12,520 nt of DNA from positions 1 to 12,520 of the forward strand of contig CABVBV010000054.1 of the NCBI GenBank assembly GCA_902496595.1. Reading direction: 5' to 3'. Made by a program: the position numbers and the translations under genes. How positions within the stretch are numbered: the first letter of the stretch is position 1; the number at the start of each line of letters is the position of its first letter. The notes beneath the pieces were generated by a model. The model did not search any database and was not told where the DNA came from. It saw nothing but the letters and a program-made list of their open reading frames with translations. This stretch comes from an uncultured Eubacteriales bacterium. GTDB taxonomy: Bacteria; Bacillota; Clostridia; Oscillospirales; Oscillospiraceae. Below, in pieces: positions 1 through 6,430 of the stretch.

Positions 1-463
1 CGGACAAACACCGCGAAAAGGTGGAATAGAACTCTCTTTCGCTCTCTCTGGCCAGAACCTGTTCCTCTGGGGAACGCCTGAAAACCTCCTGCTGCGCCGC
101 AGGGCCGAGACGGGACTCTTCTGAGAGGATGATGTATTCCAGTGACACTCCGTTATTGAGTGGTTCGTGCTTCTTTCGTGAGGCGGACTTTACCGCCTCC
201 AGCACCCGGTTGCGTATGCATATCTCAGCGTATGTCCTGAATGAAGCTCCACCGGACTCGTCATAGCTCCGTATCGCAGACAGAAGGCCCAACATCCCCT
301 CTTGCGTCAGGTCTTCGCTGTCACCTCCGGCAAGAAAGTACGGCCTGGCGCAGACGCGCACCAGCCTTGTATATCGCTCTATCAGCTCTTCCTCTGCTTC
401 ACTGTCGCCCGAGACCGCAAGCCGCCTCAGTTCAGGATCTGAATAATTAGTATAATCGTTCAT
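1..463 (-). CDS. sigH: SigH-like RNA polymerase sigma factor, C-terminus cut by window edge
   Basis: A sigma-70 family factor that directs core RNA polymerase to a subset of promoters; SigH controls the transition to stationary phase and entry into sporulation in Bacillus and Clostridia. Reading leftward from the ATG at 463, 154 residues are visible before the edge. Residues about 28-103 match sigma region 2 of the SigH type: the stretch with LVRVCARPYFLAGGDSEDL, QEGMLGLLSAIRSYD (about 55-68), SFRTYAEICIRNRVLEAVK (about 74-92) and the SRKKHEPLN signature (about 95-103) all resemble SigH. SigH proteins are usually 210-220 residues, so most of region 4, which reads the -35 element, lies outside the window. 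The ATG follows a strong promoter with a very short leader and only a weak AGG ribosome site. It lies just downstream of ruvB but has its own promoter. Another paralogous sporulation or stationary-phase sigma factor is the main alternative. Confidence 0.82.
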   Translation of the reverse strand, partial: MNDYTNYSDPELRRLAVSGDSEAEEELIERYTRLVRVCARPYFLAGGDSEDLTQEGMLGLLSAIRSYDESGGASFRTYAEICIRNRVLEAVKSASRKKHEPLNNGVSLEYIILSEESRLGPAAQQEVFRRSPEEQVLARESEREFYSTFSRCLS

Positions 464-481
464 ATCGCAACCTGATTACAG

Positions 482-509
482 ATTATATTACAAACTTTTG
501 GAAAGTCAA
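482..509 (-). promoter_or_regulatory. Sigma-A type promoter of the SigH-like gene
   Basis: On the minus strand a -35 TTGACT (504-509) is followed after 16 nt by a consensus -10 TATAAT (482-487). The predicted start of transcription is near 475, leaving a leader of about a dozen bases before the ATG at 463. The region 464-562 is AT-rich and otherwise empty; I see no terminator for ruvB in it. Confidence 0.75.
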
Positions 510-562
510 GACAATTTATCGATTTTCTATACAATTCCCGATATTTTTTCTCAAATGCCTTG

Positions 563-1609
563 TCAGAGCTCCAGCTGCTCCTGGACATTTCCGGGCAGCT
601 CGAGCCCGAGGTGCTCGTAGGCGCGTCTTGTAACGCATCTGCCCCTCGGTGTGCGTGTCAGGTAGCCCTGCTGCAGCAGATACGGTTCGTACACATCTTC
701 AAGCGTCACGGCCTCCTCATTTATCGTCGCTGCCAGCGTCTCCAGGCCGACCGGGCCTCCGCCGTAGAACTCGATAATGCTTCTGAGCATTCTCCTGTCG
801 AGCGCGTCCAGGCCCTCCCTGTCCACTTCAAGCCTGAGCAGAGCATCGTCTGCTACGTCCTTGGTTATAATGCCGCCCGCGTTCACCTGCGCGAAGTCGC
901 GCACCCGTCTAAGCATACGGTTCGCTATCCTCGGCGTACCGCGTGACCTCGATGCGATTTCCCGTGCGCCCTCGGGCTCTATATCGATATTCAGTATGCC
1001 GGCGCTTCGCGTGACTATCTGCGTGAGCTCCTCCGGCGTATACAGCTCGAGCCTCAGCGAGACGCCGAACCTGTCCCGCAGCGGGGCCGTGAGCTGGCCT
1101 GAGCGCGTCGTCGCGCCGATGAGAGTGAAGCGCGGCAGCTCCAGCCTTATCGAGTTCGCCGACGGGCCCTTTCCTATGATGATGTCGATGGCGTAGTCCT
1201 CCATCGCCGGGTAGAGTATCTCCTCCACCATCCTGTCGAGCCTGTGTATCTCGTCGACGAACAGGATATCGTTCTCCTGCAAATTGGTGAGCAGCGCGGC
1301 CAGGTCGCCTGCCTTGCCTATGGACGGGCCAGAGGTTATGCGCATATTCACGCCCATCTCGTTGGCGATGACGGCCGCGAGCGTCGTCTTGCCCAGGCCC
1401 GGGGGGCCGTGCAGAAGCACGTGGTCGAGCGGTTCGCCGCGCATCTTTGCCGCCTTTATGAATACCGAAAGGTTCTCCTTGACTTTTGACTGGCCGATGT
1501 ATTCACTGAGCGTCCTCGGCCTGAGCGAGACCTCCGCCGCGTCCTCCGGCAGTATCGTCGACGAGGTTATGACCCTCTCCTCAGCGTCACCGGAAAAGCT
1601 GATGCTCAT
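563..1609 (-). CDS. ruvB: RuvB, Holliday junction branch-migration ATPase
   Basis: RuvB is the hexameric AAA+ motor that, loaded on DNA by RuvA, drives branch migration of Holliday junctions so that RuvC can resolve them. The 348-residue product is of normal length. Walker A GPPGLGKTT is at residues 68-76, Walker B VDEIH at about 118-122, and the sensor segment GATTRSG is present, followed by the C-terminal winged-helix domain ending in the family-typical RGRCVTRRAYEHLG stretch. The ATG at 1609 has a GAGGTG ribosome site 7 nt upstream, which lies in the 11-bp gap after ruvA. Last gene of the ruvCAB operon; the next gene has its own promoter. Nothing about it is unusual. Confidence 0.98.
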   Translation of the reverse strand: MSISFSGDAEERVITSSTILPEDAAEVSLRPRTLSEYIGQSKVKENLSVFIKAAKMRGEPLDHVLLHGPPGLGKTTLAAVIANEMGVNMRITSGPSIGKAGDLAALLTNLQENDILFVDEIHRLDRMVEEILYPAMEDYAIDIIIGKGPSANSIRLELPRFTLIGATTRSGQLTAPLRDRFGVSLRLELYTPEELTQIVTRSAGILNIDIEPEGAREIASRSRGTPRIANRMLRRVRDFAQVNAGGIITKDVADDALLRLEVDREGLDALDRRMLRSIIEFYGGGPVGLETLAATINEEAVTLEDVYEPYLLQQGYLTRTPRGRCVTRRAYEHLGLELPGNVQEQLEL

Positions 1610-1620
1610 CTGCGCTCACC

Positions 1621-2226
1621 TCACTTTTTCATCATGTTCTTGAGCCCGGTCTTTATTATCTCCTCGACAGTGAGCGAGGGGATGTCCACGCCCTTGAGCG
1701 CTGCGTTTATCTCCGCCGGGCCATAGCCGAGCACGCCCAGAGCCGCAGCCGCGTCCGCGAGTTTGCCGTCCCCGGCCGCAACAGCGGCAGCGCCCGCCCT
1801 GACGGGCAGCTCAAAGTCCGCGCTCTCGCTCGCGAGCTTGTCCTTCAGCTCCAGTATCACCCTCTGCGCTATCTTCTTGCCTATGCCGGGCGCCACGGTC
1901 AGCGCCTTCTCGTCCCCGGCCAGTATGGCCATGGCCAGCGCCTCCGGCGTGTGCGCCGAGAGAATCGACAGCGCCGCCTTCGGCCCAACGCCCGACACCG
2001 CGATGAGCAGGTCAAAGCTCCGCTTCTCGCTCTTTGTCGCAAAGCCGAAGAGCTCGAACGCGTCCTCACGCACGCTCTCCGATATATACAGCTTCGCCCT
2101 CTCCCCGGTCTTGAGCCGCGACTGCGTCGTGAGGCTGGTATTCACAAGGTAGCCCACGCCGTTGCAGTCCACAACCGCGGCCCCCTGCATGAGCTCCGAT
2201 ATCTTCCCCTCTAGATGGTAGAACAT
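1621..2226 (-). CDS. ruvA: RuvA, Holliday junction DNA-binding subunit
   Basis: RuvA tetramers bind and hold open four-way junctions and recruit the RuvB motors. The 201-residue product has the N-terminal OB-fold (MFYHLEGKISEL onward, residues 1 to about 65), two helix-hairpin-helix motifs (VSGVGPKAALSIL about 78-90 and VAPGIGKKIAQRVI about 111-124), an Ala/Gly-rich linker (about 143-155) and the C-terminal three-helix domain (about 157-201, with ALGVLGYGPAEI) that contacts RuvB. The ATG at 2226 is preceded by GGGAGG at 6 nt. Its start overlaps the 3' end of ruvC by 16 nt and its stop lies 11 nt before ruvB, so the three are almost certainly co-transcribed and translationally linked. Confidence 0.97.
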   Translation of the reverse strand: MFYHLEGKISELMQGAAVVDCNGVGYLVNTSLTTQSRLKTGERAKLYISESVREDAFELFGFATKSEKRSFDLLIAVSGVGPKAALSILSAHTPEALAMAILAGDEKALTVAPGIGKKIAQRVILELKDKLASESADFELPVRAGAAAVAAGDGKLADAAAALGVLGYGPAEINAALKGVDIPSLTVEEIIKTGLKNMMKK

Positions 2227-2726
2227 ACGCTGCCTCCCGTCTTATCCGCAATGAGCGAGGTATAGCTCCTCGCGTGGCAGAGCGCTATCGCCACGGCGTC
2301 AGCCGCGTCGTCCGGCTTGGGCGCGGCCTTCAGATTCAGGATCCGCCTCACCATGTCGATTACCTGGCTCTTCTCAGCTCTGCCGTAGCCCACCACCGCC
2401 TGCTTCACCTGCAGCGGCGTGTACTCGAACACCGGCAGCCCCGCGTGATAACAGGACAGCAGGATGACTCCCCTGCCCTGCGCGACGGAGATGCCGGTAG
2501 TGATATTCGTATTAAAGAACAGCTCCTCGATGGCCGCCGCGTCAGGATTGAAGGTGCGTATCACCTCGTCCATGTCGGAGTATATCCTGTCCAGTCTGCT
2601 GGACAGGCTGGTGCCCGCAGGCGTCGTTATGACGCCGCAGCGCACAAAATTCTGCCTGCCCCTGTCCGAATCCACCACGCCGAAGCCGACGATGGCGATG
2701 CCGGGGTCAATACCGAGTATACGCAT
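2211..2726 (-). CDS. ruvC: RuvC, Holliday junction resolvase (crossover junction endonuclease)
   Basis: RuvC is a dimeric, metal-dependent endonuclease of the RNase H/integrase fold that cuts Holliday junctions symmetrically. Counting from the chosen start the product is 171 residues. The four acidic catalytic residues are visible: Asp7 in LGIDPG, Glu67 in AAIEELFF, and Asp140 and Asp143 in PKPDDAADA. An upstream in-frame ATG at 2750 would add eight residues, but it lies at or upstream of the predicted transcription start (about 2744) and has no ribosome site, whereas the ATG at 2726 has GAGG six bases upstream and gives the family-typical MRILGIDPG start. First gene of ruvCAB. An HAD-family gene lies just upstream but is separated by this operon's promoter. 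Confidence 0.96.
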   Translation of the reverse strand: MRILGIDPGIAIVGFGVVDSDRGRQNFVRCGVITTPAGTSLSSRLDRIYSDMDEVIRTFNPDAAAIEELFFNTNITTGISVAQGRGVILLSCYHAGLPVFEYTPLQVKQAVVGYGRAEKSQVIDMVRRILNLKAAPKPDDAADAVAIALCHARSYTSLIADKTGGSVCSTI

Positions 2727-2750
2727 ATGCCGCCTCGCTTTCAACAGCAT

Positions 2751-2779
2751 ATTGTAACACGGCCCGTGCCTTTATTCAA
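2751..2779 (-). promoter_or_regulatory. Promoter of the ruvCAB operon (extended -10)
   Basis: Minus strand -35 TTGAAT (2774-2779), 17-nt spacer, -10 TACAAT (2751-2756) preceded by TG to give an extended -10. The -35 overlaps the stop codon region of the HAD gene. The predicted start near 2744 excludes the ATG at 2750 as a usable ruvC start. Confidence 0.65.
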
Positions 2780-3503
2780 GACCGCGCAGCACCTCGCCCA
2801 GCTCCGCCCAGGACGTCACCAGCGTATGCCCGCATCTCGGCGGGTGAGGCGCCTCGGGCTTGTAGGTACACTTTACCGGGTACCTGAACCACACGGGCCA
2901 GAGCCCCGAACGAGCCGCACCCTCCACGTCGCATTCCACGTCGTCGCCTATGAACCAGCAATCCTCCGCCGCCAGCCCCGCAAGGCCCAGCGCCCTCTTG
3001 AAGATGTGCTCCGAGGGCTTCCGGAACACGCACTCGCTCGAGGCCACGATGAACTCGAACCGGTTGAAGGGCAGGCACTCATTTATCCGCCTGATAAGCG
3101 TCCCGCCCGAAAACGACAGGTTGCTGATGACGCCCGTCCTTATATCCAGCTGCGCACACAGGGACAAAAAGTCCTCGATGCCCTCCATGGGGTAGATGGG
3201 CTCCGTGGCGCACCAGCGCAGGTATTCGAGCTCCGGCATGGGCAGGTCGAACTTGAGTCCCAGCGCGTCGAAGATGCACTCGTCCAGCTTGAGCCCGTCC
3301 GTCTCAAGTTCCAGCGGACGCAGCTGCCGGAACAGCCCCGCGTAGACCTCTCGGCTGTACTCGTACACCGACTCCGCCGTCAGGCCCCGCGGATTCTCCA
3401 CGGCGTGCTCCATGGCCGCCCGCCAACCCTTCAGGTAGTCCTGCACCGGCTCATAGCAGAGCGTATGGCCGTAATCGAACAGTATCATCGCCGGTTTGCG
3501 CAT
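2772..3503 (-). CDS. HAD-superfamily hydrolase, unusual motif I (D-x-G)
   Basis: A 243-residue haloacid dehalogenase superfamily protein, probably acting on a small phosphorylated substrate in the cytoplasm; the substrate is unknown. Motif I is FDYGHTL with the nucleophile at Asp10; motif II is VISNLS (Ser127); motif III is FRKPSE (Lys162); motif IV is FIGDDVECD (Asp187, Asp188, Asp192). The helical insert between motifs I and II (about 16-105) is a C1-type cap. The position two residues after the nucleophile, usually the acid/base Asp in phosphatases, is Gly12, so a classic DxD phosphatase mechanism cannot be assumed. The ATG at 3503 has a GGGGG-containing ribosome site. It sits alone between the xerD terminator and the ruvCAB promoter, so context says little about its job. 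Confidence 0.85.
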   Translation of the reverse strand: MRKPAMILFDYGHTLCYEPVQDYLKGWRAAMEHAVENPRGLTAESVYEYSREVYAGLFRQLRPLELETDGLKLDECIFDALGLKFDLPMPELEYLRWCATEPIYPMEGIEDFLSLCAQLDIRTGVISNLSFSGGTLIRRINECLPFNRFEFIVASSECVFRKPSEHIFKRALGLAGLAAEDCWFIGDDVECDVEGAARSGLWPVWFRYPVKCTYKPEAPHPPRCGHTLVTSWAELGEVLRGLE

Positions 3504-3529
3504 CGTCCCGCCCCCTTACTCTGCTCACC

Positions 3530-3558
3530 ATTTTACCATGTCCCAGCGCTCAAGGCAA
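3530..3558 (-). promoter_or_regulatory. Candidate promoter of the HAD hydrolase gene
   Basis: Minus strand TTGCCT (3553-3558), 17-nt spacer, TAAAAT (3530-3535) with an upstream TG giving an extended -10. The -35 is weak, but placement directly after the xerD terminator and about 25 bases ahead of the start codon is sensible. Confidence 0.5.
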
Positions 3559-3560
3559 TG

Positions 3561-3592
3561 CAAAACCGGCGGAGCTTTCTCCGCCGGTTTTG
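3561..3592 (-). terminator. Intrinsic terminator after xerD
   Basis: A perfect 14-bp inverted repeat (arms 3561-3574 and 3579-3592, core CCGGCGGAG) with a 4-nt loop. In minus-strand RNA the stem ends in a short U run. It lies 16 bases beyond the xerD stop and before the HAD promoter. Confidence 0.85.
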
Positions 3593-3607
3593 TATCCTCT
3601 CTCTTCG

Positions 3608-4498
3608 TCAAGCCCTCGGATGGGCCTTATTGTAAACGTCCTTGAGCTGCTTCTTGACCAGGTGCGAGTACATCTGAGTTGAAGATATGTCCGCATGGCC
3701 CAGCATCTCCTGAATAGACCTCAGATCTGCTCCATTCTCGAGCAGGTGCGCCGCAAAGCTGTGCCTCAGAGTATGCGGAGTAATGGTCTTTTCAATGTGG
3801 GCTTTGTTCTGGTATGTCTTGATGATCTTCCAGAAGCCCTGACGGCTCATTCTCTCTCCACTGATGTTCACAAACAGCGACGGCTCGTCCGGCGTGGCTA
3901 TCATCTGCGGCCTGATGAACTCGACATATTCCTGAAGCGCCTTGATCGCCTTTGGATACAGAGGTATCAGTCTCTCCTTGTCCTTGCTCCGGCAGCGGAT
4001 AAAGCCCGCGTCCACGTTCACGTCGCCTATGTCCAGAGATATCAACTCGCTCACCCTGATGCCCGTGGCGTACAGCAGCTCGAGCATGGCCCTGTCCCTG
4101 TATCCCTTCATGTCCGAGCACTCGGGCTGCTCCAAAAGCAGCTCAACCTCTCGGCTGGTGAGTATCTGGGGCAGCTTCTGCACGGACTTCTCAGGCACTA
4201 GGCCGGAAGCAGGATTGTGGTCGATCTCGCCCAAATCGAGCATATGCGCGTAGAAGCATTTCAATGAGGCTATGCACCTCGAGACGGTGGCCGTGGACTT
4301 TCCATTGTGCCTCAGCCAGTTGATGTAACCGGAGATCTCCTCGTCCCCGGCCTCGAGCAGTTCGGGCAAATCGTGCGCAACCAGGTATTCCTCCAGCTGC
4401 CGCACATCCCTGAGATACGATGAAAGGGTGTTGGCAGAAGCCTTCTTCACATTCGTCAGGTAATTATTAAATTCTTCGAGACAAACGTGAGACTCCAA
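3608..4498 (-). CDS. xerD: XerD-like site-specific tyrosine recombinase
   Basis: Tyrosine recombinases of the XerC/XerD group resolve chromosome dimers at dif during cell division. The 296-residue product has an N-terminal SAM-like core-binding domain (about 1-90) and a catalytic domain (about 108-296). Catalytic residues are all present: Arg148 (ATGIRVSEL), Lys172, His242 and Arg245 (PHTLRHSF), His268 (LGHAD) and nucleophile Tyr277. The C-terminus ends HPRA as in other XerD proteins. The beta-hairpin carrying Lys172 reads RSKDKER instead of the usual GKGxKER, one residue shorter after the lysine. The start is TTG at 4498, supported by GGGGAG seven bases upstream. It follows spoIIM by 22 bp and ends at a terminator; spoIIM-xerD adjacency is also known from Bacillus. 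XerC or XerA assignment cannot be excluded. Confidence 0.9.
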   Translation of the reverse strand: MESHVCLEEFNNYLTNVKKASANTLSSYLRDVRQLEEYLVAHDLPELLEAGDEEISGYINWLRHNGKSTATVSRCIASLKCFYAHMLDLGEIDHNPASGLVPEKSVQKLPQILTSREVELLLEQPECSDMKGYRDRAMLELLYATGIRVSELISLDIGDVNVDAGFIRCRSKDKERLIPLYPKAIKALQEYVEFIRPQMIATPDEPSLFVNISGERMSRQGFWKIIKTYQNKAHIEKTITPHTLRHSFAAHLLENGADLRSIQEMLGHADISSTQMYSHLVKKQLKDVYNKAHPRA

Positions 4499-4520
4499 GC
4501 CAATTCTCCCCTTCCCCTGT

Positions 4521-5117
4521 TCAAATTAGCAGCCTAACCAGCTGCGGAACTACAAAGCGCTCCACAGCCGCGGCCAGAATAAGCATGACGGCGACCGCCG
4601 CAAGACGATTCTCCCCACGAGAATATCTCGGCGCTGTCGGGCGTCTCAAATGCTGCGCCAGGAGCCTCCACGAAAAGCAGGCTCCGTCAAACCCCACGAT
4701 GAAAAGCCCGGGCACTGTCAAAGCGGACGGTAGGCCCAGGACTACCAAAGTCAGCGCCGCGCCCTGATCCGGGTACGCAGAAGCTATGTACGCCGTAGTG
4801 CAGGCGAGCACAAAGCCTCGAAAAGCCAGCGCCGCCGGTATGAGGAACACCCCAATTATAGAGGTGGACAAAAGCAAAACAAACAGGTGGTACTTTGCAC
4901 AGGAGAAGAACAGCCCTGCGAAGCTGTCATAACCGTAAACTCCGCCGTCACCGCTCAAAACGCTCTCGGCCCCGCTGAACTCCGAAGAGCTGAGGGCCGT
5001 GCCGGCCGCCGCGCCTCCTATGAACGCGCAGCACAGCAGTATCAGTATCATAAGCTCTCCGCTCTGACGCAGGAGCTTGGCAATATCTATTCGTGCAGTC
5101 AATGCCGCGGCCTTCAC
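4521..5117 (-). CDS. spoIIM: SpoIIM-like stage II sporulation membrane protein
   Basis: SpoIIM with SpoIID and SpoIIP forms the peptidoglycan-remodelling complex that drives engulfment of the forespore. From the chosen start the product is 198 residues with about five membrane segments (roughly 22-40, 77-98, 100-116, 120-142, 170-190), matching the SpoIIM layout. The segment RGFVLACTTAYIAS followed by LPSALTVPGLFIV resembles the family core (KGFxLGF...LP.N...P). A TTG at 5219 would add 34 residues, but those codons run through a promoter-like sequence; the GTG at 5117 has GGGGG seven bases upstream and puts the first helix close to the N-terminus as is usual. Co-transcribed with xerD. The call rests on topology, the core motif and synteny; similarity is moderate. 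Confidence 0.68.
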   Translation of the reverse strand: MKAAALTARIDIAKLLRQSGELMILILLCCAFIGGAAAGTALSSSEFSGAESVLSGDGGVYGYDSFAGLFFSCAKYHLFVLLLSTSIIGVFLIPAALAFRGFVLACTTAYIASAYPDQGAALTLVVLGLPSALTVPGLFIVGFDGACFSWRLLAQHLRRPTAPRYSRGENRLAAVAVMLILAAAVERFVVPQLVRLLI

Positions 5118-5178
5118 CGCGATACCCCCGTATGCCGGCTGGGGATAATCCTGCAATTTACATAATCCAAGTATGCAC

Positions 5179-5207
5179 AATATAATACAAATTCCATCGG
5201 TAATCAA
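5179..5207 (-). promoter_or_regulatory. Candidate promoter of spoIIM-xerD
   Basis: Minus strand TTGATT (5202-5207), 17-nt spacer, TATATT (5179-5184), start predicted near 5172. A consensus TTGACA also occurs at 5214-5219 but has no good -10 at the right distance. Downstream, CATACTT at 5169-5175 with GAATTT 13 bases before it loosely resembles a sigma-E promoter, which would suit a SpoIIM gene, but the match is partial. Confidence 0.5.
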
Positions 5208-5250
5208 GTCCTTTGTCAAAATAAGCGTAATTTTGTGAATTATGCCTAAG

Positions 5251-5285
5251 TATTATGTTAACTTTATTATGTAAACCACGTTTAC
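5251..5285. repeat. Small direct repeat and palindrome upstream of spoIIM
   Basis: TATTATGTTAAC (5251-5262) is repeated with one change as TATTATGTAAAC (5265-5276), one helical turn and a half apart. The second copy runs into a perfect palindrome GTAAAC-CAC-GTTTAC (5271-5285). The group is 45-80 bp upstream of the candidate spoIIM -35, a place suited to an activator or repressor site. No known regulator is recognised. Confidence 0.4.
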
Positions 5286-5415
5286 CCTGTGGTCTGAAAA
5301 CCCCTGTAATTCCTCATCTAATCACAGTATTTAGTGCGTGAGCGTGGCTGCAGCAACAACATCTTGGTTATCAAAAATCAATTATGTCTACCAGTTATAA
5401 ATATTACTATTTGTA
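5286..5415. other. AT-rich intergenic stretch without a gene
   Basis: Together with 5118-5285 this makes a gap of about 300 bp between the TIGR04086 gene and spoIIM. It holds a short dyad (CTGTAATT at 5304-5311 against AATCACAG at 5320-5327, one G-U pair, 8-nt loop) but no T-tract terminator that I can recognise. I looked for the Cys-rich SCIFF peptide gene often found at this place and see no such reading frame. Confidence 0.5.
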
Positions 5416-5850
5416 TTATCTTCTCCCGCGCCTTGATTTTCGGCGTTTTGCCCTGCCCCTGTTCAGGCACAGCGAGCCTCCGAAGGCGCCGCCCGCAACC
5501 GAAGCGATGGCGGCCCTCAGGCAGCCGGCAGAGGCCGGCCCGTCTCCAGGCGCGATGAGCGCGGCTACCAGAAGCACGGCGGCCAGCGAAGCGCCGCACA
5601 GGAGTCCGGCCTCCAGCACTCCGGCCCCGCGCCTCCTGGCTCCGGCCGCTCCTCCGGCGACGGCGCCTGCGAACACGCATCCCGTTGACAACACCTCGAT
5701 CGTATCCGCTGGAAGCAGGCCGCGCTCCAGCAACACGGCGCAGCCGTAACAGAACAAGGTGATCGCCGCCGCTCCTGCAAGCGGCCCGAACAGATACCAT
5801 CTGAGCCTCTGCCTCCTCTTCCCTTTCCTATCGACAGTTCCGGCTGACAT
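5416..5850 (-). CDS. TIGR04086-type small membrane protein (YrzE-like)
   Basis: A 144-residue integral membrane protein of unknown function. Four hydrophobic segments (about 20-42, 52-70, 76-98, 105-127) are framed by strongly basic ends (DRKGKRRQRLR at the N-terminus, RGRAKRRKSRRGRR at the C-terminus), rich in Gly and Ala as in the TIGR04086 family. The position next to yajC is the usual one for this family in Clostridia. The frame is open upstream to 5994, but the ATG at 5850 has a perfect GGGAGG seven bases upstream, and the longer version would be encoded through the terminator hairpin, so 5850 is preferred. With no promoter visible between hairpin and start, its expression seems to depend on read-through from yajC. 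The family call is from topology and context more than sequence identity. Confidence 0.7.
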   Translation of the reverse strand: MSAGTVDRKGKRRQRLRWYLFGPLAGAAAITLFCYGCAVLLERGLLPADTIEVLSTGCVFAGAVAGGAAGARRRGAGVLEAGLLCGASLAAVLLVAALIAPGDGPASAGCLRAAIASVAGGAFGGSLCLNRGRAKRRKSRRGRR

Positions 5851-5871
5851 AACAAAGCCTCCCATGCAAAA

Positions 5872-5926
5872 AAAATTTCCCCGGAGCCTAGGACACTGGT
5901 ACATCCTATTGCTCCGGGGAAATTTT
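5872..5926 (-). terminator. Large intrinsic terminator or attenuator between yajC and the TIGR04086 gene
   Basis: A perfect 16-bp stem (arms 5911-5926 and 5872-5887; core CCCCGGAGC) closed by a 23-nt loop that itself has a 5-bp inner stem (TAGGA 5889-5893 with TCCTA 5904-5908). In minus-strand RNA it runs into eight U residues. The hairpin begins 13 nt past the yajC stop and the U tract is followed almost at once by the ribosome site of the next gene, leaving no room for a promoter, so it could act as an attenuator. Confidence 0.85.
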
Positions 5927-5938
5927 AATGACAGGCTT

Positions 5939-6355
5939 TTACTCGCTCTTGCCCTCGTCAATGCTGTTCTCTTCGCCAGAGGTCTTGGCAGCATTCTTCT
6001 TGCCCTTGGACTTGGCGGCGGCAGCCTGCTGGGCGGCCTTCTGCTTTTCTTCGCGCACGTTCGTGGAGATGGCCCACTTAGTCACCTGCATACGGACACG
6101 GTCTTCGCCGGTCTCGAAGGTGATGGTGTCCTCGGTGACTTGGACTACCTTGCCCATTATGCCGCCGATAGTGACGATCTCGTCGCCGATCGTGATGTTG
6201 TTGCGCATCTCGGTGAGCTTCTTCTTCCGCTTGTTCTCCGGACGGATGAGGAAGAAGTAGAACACGACGAAGATGATGACGAGGAACAGGATCGACGACA
6301 TCCCGCCGAGCCCGCTCGCTGCGGTCGCGTCAGTTGTGAGCAGATTGAAAAACAT
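5939..6355 (-). CDS. yajC: YajC, Sec translocon accessory subunit
   Basis: YajC associates with SecDF and the SecYEG translocon in the cytoplasmic membrane. The 138-residue product has a short N-terminal segment, one membrane helix (about 20-37) followed by the family hallmark FFLIRPENKRKKK (about 34-46), and the small cytoplasmic domain with GDEIVTIGGIMGKVV (about 57-71) and a VRMQVTKWAIS stretch. The tail from about 102 is a charged Ala/Lys/Glu-rich extension, a common feature in Clostridia. The ATG at 6355 has GGAGGG nine bases upstream. It follows tgt by 75 bp, with a candidate promoter in the gap, and is followed by a strong terminator; tgt-yajC linkage is typical. Confidence 0.95.
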   Translation of the reverse strand: MFFNLLTTDATAASGLGGMSSILFLVIIFVVFYFFLIRPENKRKKKLTEMRNNITIGDEIVTIGGIMGKVVQVTEDTITFETGEDRVRMQVTKWAISTNVREEKQKAAQQAAAAKSKGKKNAAKTSGEENSIDEGKSE

Positions 6356-6396
6356 TTTTATTGACCCTCCAACCTAGGAAAATATACAGCGTGTCA

Positions 6397-6425
6397 ATTA
6401 TAACCTCATCTTCACCCAAATGCAA
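6397..6425 (-). promoter_or_regulatory. Candidate promoter of yajC
   Basis: Minus strand TTGCAT (6420-6425), 17-nt spacer, consensus TATAAT (6397-6402). The -35 is weak and the element starts 5 bases after the tgt stop codon. yajC could also be read from the tgt promoter, since there is no terminator between them. Confidence 0.5.
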
Positions 6426-6430
6426 GAAAA

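Noticed and set aside
3561..3592. dif-like recombination site next to xerD
   Set aside because: The inverted repeat is a perfect hairpin with a U run after the gene, which suits a terminator; it lacks the two 11-bp Xer arms around a 6-bp centre.
2274..3635. A 453-codon open frame on the plus strand, opposite ruvC and the HAD gene
   Set aside because: Rich in Arg, His and Pro with no recognisable domain; it is the antisense shadow of two well supported minus-strand genes and crosses a terminator and two promoters.
5378..5800. A minus-strand 140-codon frame overlapping the TIGR04086 gene
   Set aside because: Extremely Arg-rich out-of-frame reading of the GC-rich membrane protein gene, without a ribosome site; the other frame has hydrophobic helices and a perfect ribosome site.
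5851..5994. N-terminal extension of the TIGR04086 protein to 5994
   Set aside because: It would overlap the yajC 3' end and be encoded through a terminator stem; GGGAGG before ATG 5850 decides the start.
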